39,196 nt of DNA, from contig PLMA01000050.1 in NCBI GenBank assembly GCA_003141455.1, forward strand, positions 57,872 through 97,067. Direction: 5' to 3'. The position numbers were made by a program, and so were the translations under genes. Below are positions 10,501-18,054 of this stretch, one piece after another. Under the pieces are notes generated by a model that ran no database searches, was not told where the DNA came from, and saw nothing but the letters and a program-made list of their open reading frames with translations. Source of the DNA: Chloroflexota bacterium (GTDB taxonomy: Bacteria > Chloroflexota > Limnocylindria > Limnocylindrales > CSP1-4). How positions within the stretch are numbered: position 1 is the stretch's first letter; each line of letters starts with the position of its first letter.

Positions 10501-12631
10501 CGCCTTCAACCTCTCGATCACCGCCACCGACACATACGGAAACGCCAACGTCGGGACTCGCTGCCTTACCTTCTCCGGCCCGGGCAACAGCCCCAACGGC
10601 ACGCCGCCGAGCTATCCGGCTCAGGGTTCGTGCGCCGCCGGCCAGAGCCAGATCACCTTCACCGGAGCACCGACACTCGTGCCCATCACTCTCTATCGAG
10701 CGGGCGCGACGACGCTCACCGTCACCGACGTCGCGAGCGACCTCTCCCATACGACCGCCTCCTTCACGGTCAGCCCTGCCGCGATCGATCACTTCTCGAT
10801 GACGGCCGCGCCAACCACCGCAACCGCCGGCGCAACCGACAACCTGACCATTACGGCGATCGACCCGTACGGCAACACCGCCACCAGCTACACGGGCCGG
10901 CACGATCTGACCTTCTCGGGCGCGGGCTCGATCCGCACCTACAACCCGACGGTGACGACACGCCTCGGAGTGGCCACGAACTTCGGAACTGCTACTTCCA
11001 TTACTTTCACAAACGGCGTTTCGAGCGCGGGCGGCGTGATGACCCTGTACAAGGCCCAGACCGCCCACCTCGTCGTCAGTGACGGCAGCCACCAGGGCAA
11101 CCTCGACGTCACGGTGAGCGCGGCGGCTCTGAGCTCGCTTTCGCTGTCGGCCGAGAAGGTCGTCGTCAGGCCCGGCGCGACCGACCAGCTGACGATTCGC
11201 GCGGTCGACACCTACGGCAACACGGCGGCCGGCTATGGCGACGGCCCTCACAACCTCACCTTCTCGGGTGGAGCCGGAACCAGGACCGTGACCGACCTCA
11301 GCGGCGCCCAGGTCAACTTCGGCACGTCGACTCAGATCACCTTCACGAACGGCGTCTCGACGGCCGGCGGTGTCCTGCGGATCAGCAGCGTCCAGGTGGC
11401 GAGCGTCTTGGTGACGGATGGCATTCACACCAGCCCCGCTCTCCGAATCGTCGTGAGCAGCGTCGTTGCCAGCGCGGTCAGCGCCGGCGGCTTCCAAACC
11501 TGCGCCCTGCGCTCCGACGGTACGGTCGAGTGCTGGGGCAGCGACAGCAGTGGTCAGCTCGGCAACGGCAACCCGCTCACCAACAGCTCGACCCCCGTTA
11601 TCGTCAGCGGGCTCACGAACGTGACTCAGATCGCCGCCGGCAAGTACCACACCTGTGCGCTGCGCAACGACGGTACGGTGTGGTGCTGGGGCGAGAACGC
11701 CTACGGTCAGCTCGGCAACAGCTCGACGACCGACAGCTCCACACCGGTGGAAGTACTAGGGGTGGGCGGCACGGGACACCTGACGGGCGTTACCGAGATC
11801 GACGCCGACGGCCAGTTCACCTGCGCCCTGATCAACGACGGCACCGTTCGTTGCTGGGGCCACGATCAGGCCGGGCAGCTCGGAATCGGCTCGATCAACA
11901 ACAACGCGAACTCGACGCCGCTCGCGGTCGTCGGCGTCGGCGGACACGGAACGCTCGGAAATGTGACGTCCATCACGATTGGCGCCAACCACGCCTGCGC
12001 CCTGATCTCGGGCGGAACGGTCGACTGCTGGGGCCTCGACGACCACGGCCAGCTCGGCAACGGCGGCGCCATACCGGGGACCAACAGCGCCTCGCCGGTG
12101 CAGGTGGAGGGGCCCGGCGGCGCCGGCTACCTCACCGGGGTCACGGAGATCAGCGGCGGGAGACTCCACAACTGCGCGCTCCTGTCAGACCACACGGTCT
12201 GGTGCTGGGGCGACAACGACAACGGCGAGCTCGGCGATGGAACGAACACCAACAGGTCCGTCCCGGTCCGGGCCGGACAGATTTCCACCGCCACCTCGGT
12301 CAGTGCCGGCGAGTATCACAGCTGTGCCCTTCTCGCAGACGGCACCGCGCAGTGCTGGGGCGCGGCCGCCTATGGCCAGGTCGGAGACGGAACGACCGCC
12401 GACACCTCCAATCCCGTGACGGTCATCGGCCCCGGCGGCTTCGGTGTTCTCGGGGGTATCGGCGAGCTCAGCGCCGGCGGGGGCGATATCACGGAGACCG
12501 ACGACTACGAGCACACCTGCGCGCTGATGAGGGACGGCACCGTCGTCTGCTGGGGGCAGAACAACTACGGGCAGCTCGGCGATGGCACGACCACGATGTC
12601 CATCTTCCCGGTCGGCGTAGACCTGCAGTAG
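7562..12631 (+). CDS. Giant surface protein: FN3-like, ten Ig-like repeats, seven-blade RCC1 propeller
   Basis: This 1,689-residue protein has a basic N-terminus, a membrane helix at about residues 17-35 and the junction GAYWTATGTGNGSG, much like the AYAFWTSSGTGSG of the 6327-6800 product. An FN3-like domain follows at about 55-140. Ten Ig-like repeats of about 105-125 residues come next (about 142-1300), each marked by DxYGNT and LTFSG. Four of them carry a cysteine pair, in the QCLTFSG segment and the following GSCAAG segment. The last 390 residues hold seven RCC1 blades, each with CALxxDGTVxCWG. Seven blades would close a complete propeller. Blade cysteines suggest disulfides, hence an extracytoplasmic location. 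The GTG start overlaps the preceding stop. No LPXTG or C-terminal anchor is seen. Adhesion or matrix function is inferred. Confidence 0.9.
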   Translation: MNAAADSRKRTRPTRKNAWLPVLCGLVVALVMTGVAGAYWTATGTGNGSGPVGTLAAPTLSGSPGAGTATLTWTAVAPPGSGSVSYYVRRNGGNPAGNCPAQGASTSVLTCTDTGLSQGTYNYTVTTVWQSWTATSSPAVAVPLASGALDHFVLSAATTSPTAGAADNLTITAKDSAGITVTAYNGSHNLTFAGAGTIGTYIPTVTNSGGIATNFGTATAITFTNGVATAGGVMTLYKAESVSLVVSDGSGHSNGAGLSLTVGPAGLNSFTIPTPATQTAGVPFNVLITAKDAYGNTVTGYTGSQCLTFSGPANSPDGHVPLYPAQGGCAAGSSVTFTSGVAAAVPITLYNPSISTVLTATDTLSGRSGSTGAFTVSVGPVASLTITTPATQVAGVQFSVSITAKDAYGSTVMGYTGAQCLTFSGPGSSPNSTAPRYLALGSCAVGQSAVTFMNGVAAAVPITLYNASTSTVITATDTSLGVSGSTGAFTVNAAGTAGYTLTDSSGLPLGSQTAGTAFSVRLAAVDPYGNVTTSYSGAKTIAWSGPGSAPSGTAPSYPSSATSVTFVSGVGTATGIMLYKAETPTLQALGSGVPTLTGTATFTVNPSAISSLRLAAATTTPSAGQADNLTITALDTYGNTATSYSSSHSLTFSGATAIGSYNPTVSNSSGTAINFGSSTSINFTAGVATVSGASNGVMYLYRAGAANITVAEGVNTSNAVTITVGVGALDSFTMPTPATQAAGVPFNVSITAKDAYGNTKTDYTGAQCIAFSGPGSSPDGHAPVYPAPGSCVAGRAVTFASGVAGTVSITLYNAAPTTLTATDASTGKSGSTGAFTVNGGAQTRFLILPATTTLVAGAADNLTIIMGDPYGNPVTAYTGSHDLTFSGASTIGTHVPTVTTSIGTAINFGTATAITFTNGVATVSGSNNGVMRLYKVETANVTVRQNTGTAYTSNPVAFDVQPAAITTFNVADPATQTAGTAFNLSITATDTYGNANVGTRCLTFSGPGNSPNGTPPSYPAQGSCAAGQSQITFTGAPTLVPITLYRAGATTLTVTDVASDLSHTTASFTVSPAAIDHFSMTAAPTTATAGATDNLTITAIDPYGNTATSYTGRHDLTFSGAGSIRTYNPTVTTRLGVATNFGTATSITFTNGVSSAGGVMTLYKAQTAHLVVSDGSHQGNLDVTVSAAALSSLSLSAEKVVVRPGATDQLTIRAVDTYGNTAAGYGDGPHNLTFSGGAGTRTVTDLSGAQVNFGTSTQITFTNGVSTAGGVLRISSVQVASVLVTDGIHTSPALRIVVSSVVASAVSAGGFQTCALRSDGTVECWGSDSSGQLGNGNPLTNSSTPVIVSGLTNVTQIAAGKYHTCALRNDGTVWCWGENAYGQLGNSSTTDSSTPVEVLGVGGTGHLTGVTEIDADGQFTCALINDGTVRCWGHDQAGQLGIGSINNNANSTPLAVVGVGGHGTLGNVTSITIGANHACALISGGTVDCWGLDDHGQLGNGGAIPGTNSASPVQVEGPGGAGYLTGVTEISGGRLHNCALLSDHTVWCWGDNDNGELGDGTNTNRSVPVRAGQISTATSVSAGEYHSCALLADGTAQCWGAAAYGQVGDGTTADTSNPVTVIGPGGFGVLGGIGELSAGGGDITETDDYEHTCALMRDGTVVCWGQNNYGQLGDGTTTMSIFPVGVDLQ

Positions 12632-12771
12632 GCGCAAGCCAAGCCTGATCTCGGCAAGCCTGCTCGACGTTGCCGGGCTCGATTGGGGACGTGGCCCACC
12701 CGACAGTACCCCTCCCTTTGAGCGCCGTGTCCGTTACGCTACAGCCGCGAAAGGCCCACAGCGAGGCGAGG

Positions 12772-14463
12772 ATGAGCGGCAGCACTCTCCAGGCCCAAGC
12801 GGAACTGGTTCGACGGTTAGCGGCGGATCTGGCCGGCGAGTTGTCGCGATCTGCCCGGCGTACGGCCACCATCGCCCAGGAGCGAGCTGTCCTTCGCATG
12901 CTTGGCGTGGACGGACTCGATCGCGCCGGTCGACCACTGTCCGCCTCGCTTGCCGAGCGCTACTTCGGTTCCGACCGAGGCAGATTGGCTCGCGGCGTGA
13001 TCCTGCCCTTCGTCGCCGCTTTGCTCGAGTACGATCTGCCGGCTCGCGATCTCGCCCTCGACGTGGCCGCCGGAGCGATCGACCTGGGCCTCGAGGCGGA
13101 GCTACTGGAGCGTCCCGATCGCCTGGCCGCCACCGAGAAGCGGGCGAGCGCCATGATCGATGCCGCGTTGACCAGGTTCGACGCCAATCGCACCGTCAGC
13201 CGCGAGATGCGCGATGTTCTCGGGCTCCCGGAGCAGCCGTGGCTCGGGGTTGCCCTGCAGGCGACCGAAACGCTGTCCGCGGTTGCCGAGATTCGGGGTT
13301 TGGTCGATGGGGGTGCGGACGTCATCGCGGTCCGCGTTCCCGCAAGCTGGGAATTCGCCGAGGCCCGCCGTCACGCCGGTCTGGAGACGTCGGATCTCTT
13401 CGAGTTCGAGGATCGCGTTCGCGACCGAAAAGGCGATCGCGGTGGAGGCCGTATCGGCCGAGGGACCGGGGGAGCCGCTTGGGCCCGTTCGGCGCGCGCC
13501 CGACGCCGCCTCCAGGCGACGAAGCCGGGCGCTGATCACACTCCGGCCGGCAGTCAGCGCGGCCTGGCCGCTCTGCGCGAGGCCACGGATGACGCTGCGG
13601 CACGGCGCGGCTCCTACGCCAGTCTGATGACCGTCGCGTCGGCCTTCGCCGCGCCGGAACAAGCCGTCGTGGCCGCCTTCGAGCGGATCGACTACGTGGT
13701 CGGGGATCCCGTTCGAGAGATCGTCGAGGACAACGTGGACCCGGAGCGGGCCCTCGCCGATCATGCTTTCGCGCATCGGCTTCAGGCGCGAGCCGGCTGC
13801 CGAGTGATCATCGGCCCCGGTCCTCTCGCGCTGGGCGCGGACGTGGCCAGTCGCCTGCCGTCGGATGCCGCGACCCGGTCCGGTCGAGGCCTCGCCCTGC
13901 AGGCCCTGGGAGTTGAGATGGCCCTTGCCGATGGGCTGCCGCCCGACGGACTGTTTGTCGGCGCCGTTCCGGACTGGGTTGGTGCAGAGGGTATCCCCGT
14001 CTCGATCCTCATCGAGTCGTCGCTGCGGAGCCTGGTCTTCCGCGGGCTCAGGCTGGTCGTAGGCGGCCCTGCGGCGCGAACTTCGGCACCTGGCGGAGTC
14101 GCCGGCCTGGTCTCCGCTCTTGCCGGCGGGTCGGCCTCGCTGGTGATCCAGCCGGCGGCGGTGGATCGGGTCGACGTCGTTGCCGCGGATCTGGGAGCTG
14201 CTGCCGCGGCGTCGCGTGCCATCCGCGCCACGCTCGGCGACGGCGCTTTGCACGGCGACGCGGCCGACGTGGCCGATCTAACACTTCGGGCCGCGAGATC
14301 GGCGCTCGAACGTCTGGCTGCCGAAGGGTGGGAGAGCCTCCTCGGGCCGCGCGGTCAGGGCGACGGCGATGATGGCGAGCTGGAGCGGCTGGGCGCCTCC
14401 GCCGTCGTGGAGCGCGCCGACGGCCAAACCTCTGGGACGCGACTGCTGCAGGTGTTGGGGTAG
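12772..14463 (+). CDS. Lysine 5,6-aminomutase alpha-subunit (KamD)-like protein
   Basis: KamD is the TIM-barrel subunit of the B12- and PLP-dependent D-lysine/L-beta-lysine 5,6-aminomutase. The 563-residue product aligns in my reading with KamD. ERAVLRMLGVDGLDRAGRPL near residue 43 matches the KamD ERTVCRLLGIDG region. GADVIAVRVPA near 181 matches GADVIAVIRSTG. APEQAVVAAFERIDYVVGDP near 294 matches the EIAAMGALERLDMMLNDA region, followed by a conserved HAFAHRLQARAG stretch. The start at 12772 follows GAGGCGAGG; the frame is open further upstream but that part is not family sequence. About 13415-13540 has poor codon bias in this frame and good bias in the +1 frame, suggesting compensating indels. 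No KamE (B12-binding) subunit is in the window, so activity is uncertain. Confidence 0.65.
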   Translation: MSGSTLQAQAELVRRLAADLAGELSRSARRTATIAQERAVLRMLGVDGLDRAGRPLSASLAERYFGSDRGRLARGVILPFVAALLEYDLPARDLALDVAAGAIDLGLEAELLERPDRLAATEKRASAMIDAALTRFDANRTVSREMRDVLGLPEQPWLGVALQATETLSAVAEIRGLVDGGADVIAVRVPASWEFAEARRHAGLETSDLFEFEDRVRDRKGDRGGGRIGRGTGGAAWARSARARRRLQATKPGADHTPAGSQRGLAALREATDDAAARRGSYASLMTVASAFAAPEQAVVAAFERIDYVVGDPVREIVEDNVDPERALADHAFAHRLQARAGCRVIIGPGPLALGADVASRLPSDAATRSGRGLALQALGVEMALADGLPPDGLFVGAVPDWVGAEGIPVSILIESSLRSLVFRGLRLVVGGPAARTSAPGGVAGLVSALAGGSASLVIQPAAVDRVDVVAADLGAAAAASRAIRATLGDGALHGDAADVADLTLRAARSALERLAAEGWESLLGPRGQGDGDDGELERLGASAVVERADGQTSGTRLLQVLG

Positions 14464-14533
14464 GGCCGCGATCAACATGCCGGGCTAGGGCACGTCGCGG
14501 TGCTAGCATGCCGGGGCCGGGGGGCTTCAGACG

Positions 14534-15511
14534 GTGCAGAAGCAGGCAGGGAGAATTCAGCTGAGCGGCTCAAGCGAGCGGAAGATCGACATCGCCGGTC
14601 GTCGAGTGCCGTTACTTGTCGTCCTTGGCGTTGTAGCTCTGGCTGTCTCGTGGCTGGGCATCGTCTACTTCGCCGAGCCCTGGGGGACGTCCCTTCTGCC
14701 GTCCGGAATGGACGCCCGCTGCTACTGGGCGCCGGATCTCGCCAATCCGTACCTGCACTCCAACTGGACCGACCAGATCGCCTATCCCTATTCGCCCGGC
14801 TTCCTGCAGATCCTCCAGCCGATCCGATTGCTGCCGTGGCCGGTATTCATGGCGATCTGGGCGGCGATCCTGATGACGGCGATGGTCTACCTCACCGGGC
14901 CGAGGCTCATCCTCCTGGGTCTGGCCTTCTTCGGCCTGATAGAGATCTGGGGCGGCAACATCGAGATGCTCGTGGCGCTGGCCATCGTCCTTGGCTTCCG
15001 CTGGCCGGCGACCTGGTCGTTCGTGCTTCTGACCAAGATCACGCCGGGGGTAGGGCTGCTGTGGTTCGCCGTCAGGCGCGAGTGGCGTTCTCTTGCCATC
15101 GCCCTCGGCGCGACGGCGGCCGTGGTGGCCGTCTCGGCCGCCATCCAGCCGGGCGCGTGGGGCCGCTGGGTGGAGGTTCTTCAGGCAAACGCCGGCAAGA
15201 ACGGAACGTGGGCGGCGGTCCCGATTCCGTTCGTAGTCCGCATTCCCTTCGCGCTCCTGCTCGTTGTCTGGGGCGCCCGAACCAACCGCCGCTGGACCGT
15301 GCCCGTGTCGTCGATGCTGGCTCTCCCAGCACTCTGGTACGGCGGCTTCTCCATCATGCTCGCCACTCTTCCGCTTCTGGGGGCGCGGTCCGGGGGCGAC
15401 CTGACTCGAATCGCGGATCAGGCCCGCACCGAGCTGGGGACCTCCGTTGCCGGCGCTCGCCTGCCATGGCGTCCCCGTCGAACTGCCGAACCGACCGCAC
15501 GCCCTGATTGA
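14534..15511 (+). CDS. Polytopic membrane glycosyltransferase, GT87 (DUF2029)-like
   Basis: GT87-family enzymes are membrane mannosyltransferases using polyprenyl-phosphate sugars outside the membrane. The 325-residue product has about eight hydrophobic segments, the first at residues 26-48. An early extracytoplasmic loop contains MDARCYWAPD, resembling the D-x-YW segment after the first helix of GT87 proteins. YPYSPGFLQIL and LLTKITPGVGLLWF are also typical of the family. It is shorter than usual (about 400), and the C-terminus ends in a charged, Pro/Arg-rich tail. The GTG at 14534 follows a G-rich stretch, GGGGGG at 14519-14524, and a possible -10 (TAGCAT) lies at 14504-14509. Its neighbours give no clear pathway. 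I am fairly sure of the fold class, not of the sugar or acceptor. Confidence 0.6.
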   Translation: MQKQAGRIQLSGSSERKIDIAGRRVPLLVVLGVVALAVSWLGIVYFAEPWGTSLLPSGMDARCYWAPDLANPYLHSNWTDQIAYPYSPGFLQILQPIRLLPWPVFMAIWAAILMTAMVYLTGPRLILLGLAFFGLIEIWGGNIEMLVALAIVLGFRWPATWSFVLLTKITPGVGLLWFAVRREWRSLAIALGATAAVVAVSAAIQPGAWGRWVEVLQANAGKNGTWAAVPIPFVVRIPFALLLVVWGARTNRRWTVPVSSMLALPALWYGGFSIMLATLPLLGARSGGDLTRIADQARTELGTSVAGARLPWRPRRTAEPTARPD

Positions 15512-15590
15512 GGCCCTGCCCGCGCGCCGAGGTCTCTGACCTCTTAGGATGGGCCCTAACACCTAAACTCGCGCCAGGGAGGAGATACCA

Positions 15591-16265
15591 GTGCCGGACA
15601 CCTCTCCAATGCCCGTTCGCGACACGTCGTGGCCGACGCTCCACGTCTCGCGGCATCCGGCGATCCTCCACAAGCTGCGCATTCTGCGCGACGAGTGCAC
15701 CGAGCCGAAGAAATTCCGCGAAGTGGTGCGCGAGCTCTCGTGGCTGCTTGGTTACGAGGCGCTGGCGGACGTCGAGGTCCGCCCCCTGCCGGTCAACACG
15801 CCGCTCGAACGGACCGACGCCCACGAGCTCGGCGTCCGCATCGGCCTCGTGCCGATCCTTCGGGCCGGTCTGGGCATGGTCGACGCCATGCTGGAGCTCA
15901 TGCCCACGGCGGAGGTCTGGCACCTGGGGCTCTTCCGGGACGAGCGAACGCTTCGACCGGTCGAGTACTACAACAAGCTGCCCGACTCAGCCACGGTGGA
16001 CCTGTGCCTGATTCTCGATCCCATGCTGGCCACCGGCGGCTCCGCCACGGCCGCGATCGAGGTCCTCAAGCGCTGGGGCGCCACGCGGATCAAGCTGGTG
16101 AACCTGATCGTGGCTCCGGAGGGAGTGGACGCGGTCACCAAGGCCCACCCCGACGTTGAGATCTACTGCGCCGGTGTGGACCGGCAGCTCAACGAGCACG
16201 GCTATATCCTGCCGGGCCTGGGCGACGCCGGCGACCGCCAGTTCGGAACCGGCCGACCGGCGTAG
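15591..16265 (+). CDS. upp: Uracil phosphoribosyltransferase
   Basis: Upp makes UMP from uracil and PRPP in pyrimidine salvage. The 224-residue cytoplasmic protein carries the family opening [14 protein letters not shown], the segment [14 protein letters not shown], and the PRPP-binding loop [11 protein letters not shown] at about residues 142-152. The uracil-binding [13 protein letters not shown] is close to the C-terminus. The GTG at 15591 is chosen because GGAGGAG at 15577-15583 lies seven bases upstream; the ATG at 15609 would lack such spacing. The N-terminus is about ten residues longer than usual. It converges on the nucleobase permease gene across a shared terminator, so uptake and salvage of uracil are neighbours. 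Confidence 0.96.
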   Translation: MPDTSPMPVRDTSWPTLHVSRHPAILHKLRILRDECTEPKKFREVVRELSWLLGYEALADVEVRPLPVNTPLERTDAHELGVRIGLVPILRAGLGMVDAMLELMPTAEVWHLGLFRDERTLRPVEYYNKLPDSATVDLCLILDPMLATGGSATAAIEVLKRWGATRIKLVNLIVAPEGVDAVTKAHPDVEIYCAGVDRQLNEHGYILPGLGDAGDRQFGTGRPA

Positions 16266-16284
16266 TCAGCCTTTCGCCAAAGAG

Positions 16285-16310
16285 AACGGGCGGCCTTCCG
16301 GCCGCCCGTT
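16285..16310. terminator. Bidirectional terminator between upp and the permease gene
   Basis: AACGGGCGGCC at 16285-16295 pairs perfectly with GGCCGCCCGTT at 16300-16310 around a TTCC tetraloop. It sits between two convergent genes, 19 bases after the upp stop and 21 bases from the permease stop, so it can end transcription from both sides. Confidence 0.8.
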
Positions 16311-16331
16311 CCGATTCCGCGAGAGACGATC

Positions 16332-17705
16332 TCAGGCGGCCGCTTCCGCCTCCGTGCCCGGCTCCGGGCCCACCTTCACCAGGCCGAGGACCTGGTAGAC
16401 GATGATGGCCCCGAACGTCGCCATGGCGATGCCGCCGAGCGAGAAGTCGCCCGACGTGAGGGTCAGGTCGCCGGCGCCGATCGTCAGCGCGGCCGCGACC
16501 GTGACGAGGTTGCGAGTCACGCCGAAGTCGACCTTGTTCTGAACCCAGATGCGAGCGCCCGTCGCGGCGATGAGGCCGAACAGGACGATCGCCAGGCCGC
16601 CCAGCACCGGGCTCGGGATCGTCGCGATCAAGGCTCCGAACTTCGGGCAAACGCCCATCGCCAGGGCCACGAAAGCCGCGATCAGGAACACGAGGCTGGA
16701 GTAGATCTTGGTCACGGCCATGACCCCGATGTTCTCGGCGTAGGTCGTGACACCGGTCCCGCCGCCCGATGCCGCAACCATCGTGGCGACGCCGTCGCCG
16801 AGGAAGGCGCGGCCGATGTAGGGATCGAGATTGCGGCCTGTCATCGCCGAAACTGCCTTGATGTGGCCAAGGTTCTCGGCTACCAGCACGAGGGCGATAG
16901 GCGCGATCAAGACGATCGCATGTCCGTCGAAGACAGGTGTGGTGAAGTTGGGCAGGCCGATCCAGGCGGCGGAGCTGACCTTGTCGAAGCTGATGTCGGC
17001 GCCCTTGGGGCCGAGGTGGAGCAGGTTCGTGGCGATGAAGTACATGACGAAGCCCGCGATGCCGCCGAGCAGGATCGGCAGTCGTCGCAGGATGCCGGGT
17101 GCGTAGACCGCAACCAGGACGACGGCCGCCGTGGTCAGGAGGCCCATCGTCATGAAGAAGAGGTCGTTCGTCTGGGCAATGGCCGGGTTGACGTACCAGG
17201 AGGCCACGCCGCTCAGGTCCGCAACCGCGACGTGAGCCAGGTTGAGGCCGATGACCATGACGATGGCGCCCGTGATGACCGGGGGCATCAACCACTCGAC
17301 CCACTTGTAGCCCACGACCATGACGATCAGGCCGATCACGGCATAGACGGCACCACAGGCGATGATGCCGCCCAGGGCGGCCGGGATGTTGTGTCCTGCG
17401 CCGATCGCCTCGGCCGAGATGACCACGGCGATGAACGAGAAGCTCGACCCGAGGTAGCTCGGTACGCGGCCGCGGACGCAAACGAAGAAGATGATGGTGC
17501 CGATGCCGGAGAAGAAGATCGCGGTGTTCGGGTCGAAGCCCATGAGGATCGGTGCCAGCACGGTCGCCCCGAACATGGCGAATATGTGCTGCAAGCCCAG
17601 CGCCAGCGACTGTCCGGCCGGCGGCCGCTCATCGGGAGCGATGATCCCTTCGCGTTTGACGGTCCATTCGAACATGCCACGGATGTACCCGATGGCAGCA
17701 GCCAT
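16332..17705 (-). CDS. uraA: NCS2-family nucleobase permease (uracil permease-like)
   Basis: This 457-residue inner-membrane protein belongs to the nucleobase:cation symporter-2 family, which imports uracil or xanthine with protons. It shows about 12-14 hydrophobic segments. Family motifs include LQHIFAMFGATVLAP near the N-terminus, the substrate-region segment ENLGHIKAVSAMTGR, the GGGTGVTTYAENIGV stretch, and the late IPSPVLGG. These read more like UraA than like xanthine permeases, and upp next door supports uracil. The start at 17705 is chosen because GGAGGAGG precedes it by six bases; the frame is open 29 codons further but that part is not family-like. A cytoplasmic tail ends TEAEAAA. 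Confidence 0.9.
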   Translation of the reverse strand: MAAAIGYIRGMFEWTVKREGIIAPDERPPAGQSLALGLQHIFAMFGATVLAPILMGFDPNTAIFFSGIGTIIFFVCVRGRVPSYLGSSFSFIAVVISAEAIGAGHNIPAALGGIIACGAVYAVIGLIVMVVGYKWVEWLMPPVITGAIVMVIGLNLAHVAVADLSGVASWYVNPAIAQTNDLFFMTMGLLTTAAVVLVAVYAPGILRRLPILLGGIAGFVMYFIATNLLHLGPKGADISFDKVSSAAWIGLPNFTTPVFDGHAIVLIAPIALVLVAENLGHIKAVSAMTGRNLDPYIGRAFLGDGVATMVAASGGGTGVTTYAENIGVMAVTKIYSSLVFLIAAFVALAMGVCPKFGALIATIPSPVLGGLAIVLFGLIAATGARIWVQNKVDFGVTRNLVTVAAALTIGAGDLTLTSGDFSLGGIAMATFGAIIVYQVLGLVKVGPEPGTEAEAAA

Positions 17706-17734
17706 GAGCGACCTCCTCCGACGTATGGACTCTT

Positions 17735-17772
17735 CCCGGGGCAGGACGGACGGGCTCCACGAGCTGCCCGGG
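17735..17772 (-). promoter_or_regulatory. Hairpin in the permease leader
   Basis: CCCGGGGCAG at 17735-17744 pairs with CTGCCCGGG at 17764-17772 with one bulge and a 19-base loop. On the minus strand it lies about 30 bases before the start of the nucleobase permease, directly ahead of its ribosome binding site. It could be an attenuator or protein-binding site for uracil or PRPP control. I do not recognise a PyrR loop or known riboswitch, so its role is a guess. Confidence 0.3.
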
Positions 17773-17913
17773 TCTGCGGAGTAGCGTGGCAAATGCCAGA
17801 CCGCTTCGCATGCCGTTCCCGCACTCGAATGTGGTCAAGGTGTGGACGAATCACCCTCCGCGGGTCTACCGCTCGATGCCTGACTGAACTGTCGGCCAGG
17901 CCTCGACCCGATA

Positions 17914-17927
17914 GGGCCATTTGGCCC
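17914..17927. promoter_or_regulatory. Distal DosR/DevR-like box
   Basis: GGGCCATTTGGCCC is an inverted repeat of the form GGGNC-N4-GNCCC, the core pattern of DosR (DevR) sites. Its centre lies 25 bp upstream of a better-matching proximal box. Such paired boxes are common at DosR-controlled promoters in mycobacteria. The match outside the core is weak, about 12 of 20 positions. Confidence 0.4.
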
Positions 17928-17935
17928 GTCGGCCG

Positions 17936-17955
17936 TTCGGGACTTTCGGCCCCTA
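17936..17955 (+). promoter_or_regulatory. Proximal DosR/DevR-like box
   Basis: The 20 bases match the mycobacterial DosR consensus (TTSGGGACTWWAGTCCCSAA as I recall it) at 17 positions, with core GGGACTTTCGGCCC at 17939-17952. The box ends at the expected -35 position (17953-17958) for the -10 element TAAGAT at 17976-17981. That is the arrangement of a DosR-activated promoter, where the activator replaces a poor -35. The promoter drives the ABC transporter genes. Confidence 0.5.
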
Positions 17956-17975
17956 GGGAGCCCGGGTTGGCCGCC

Positions 17976-17981
17976 TAAGAT
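17976..17981 (+). promoter_or_regulatory. -10 element of the ABC transporter operon
   Basis: TAAGAT is a good -10 hexamer. At 17-bp spacing the -35 would be CTAGGG or similar, which is poor, consistent with activator dependence. A start near 17988 would give a leader of about 65 bases containing a hairpin with GTGCGC at 18003-18008 and GCGCAC near 18020-18025, then AAGGAGGG at 18041-18048. Confidence 0.4.
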
Positions 17982-18054
17982 CGATCCTGAACCAAGCGCG
18001 GAGTGCGCAGCGCCGGGGAGCGCACACCTTCTTGACCGCAAAGGAGGGCGTTCC

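Noticed and set aside
8000-11460. Regularly spaced DNA repeats resembling an array
   Set aside because: Spacing of about 330 bases and in-frame translation show protein domain repeats, not CRISPR units.
8708-11650. Long minus-strand open frames opposite the giant surface protein
   Set aside because: They are mirror images of the repetitive coding strand, rich in Arg/Gly/Val, with no start signal or family motif.
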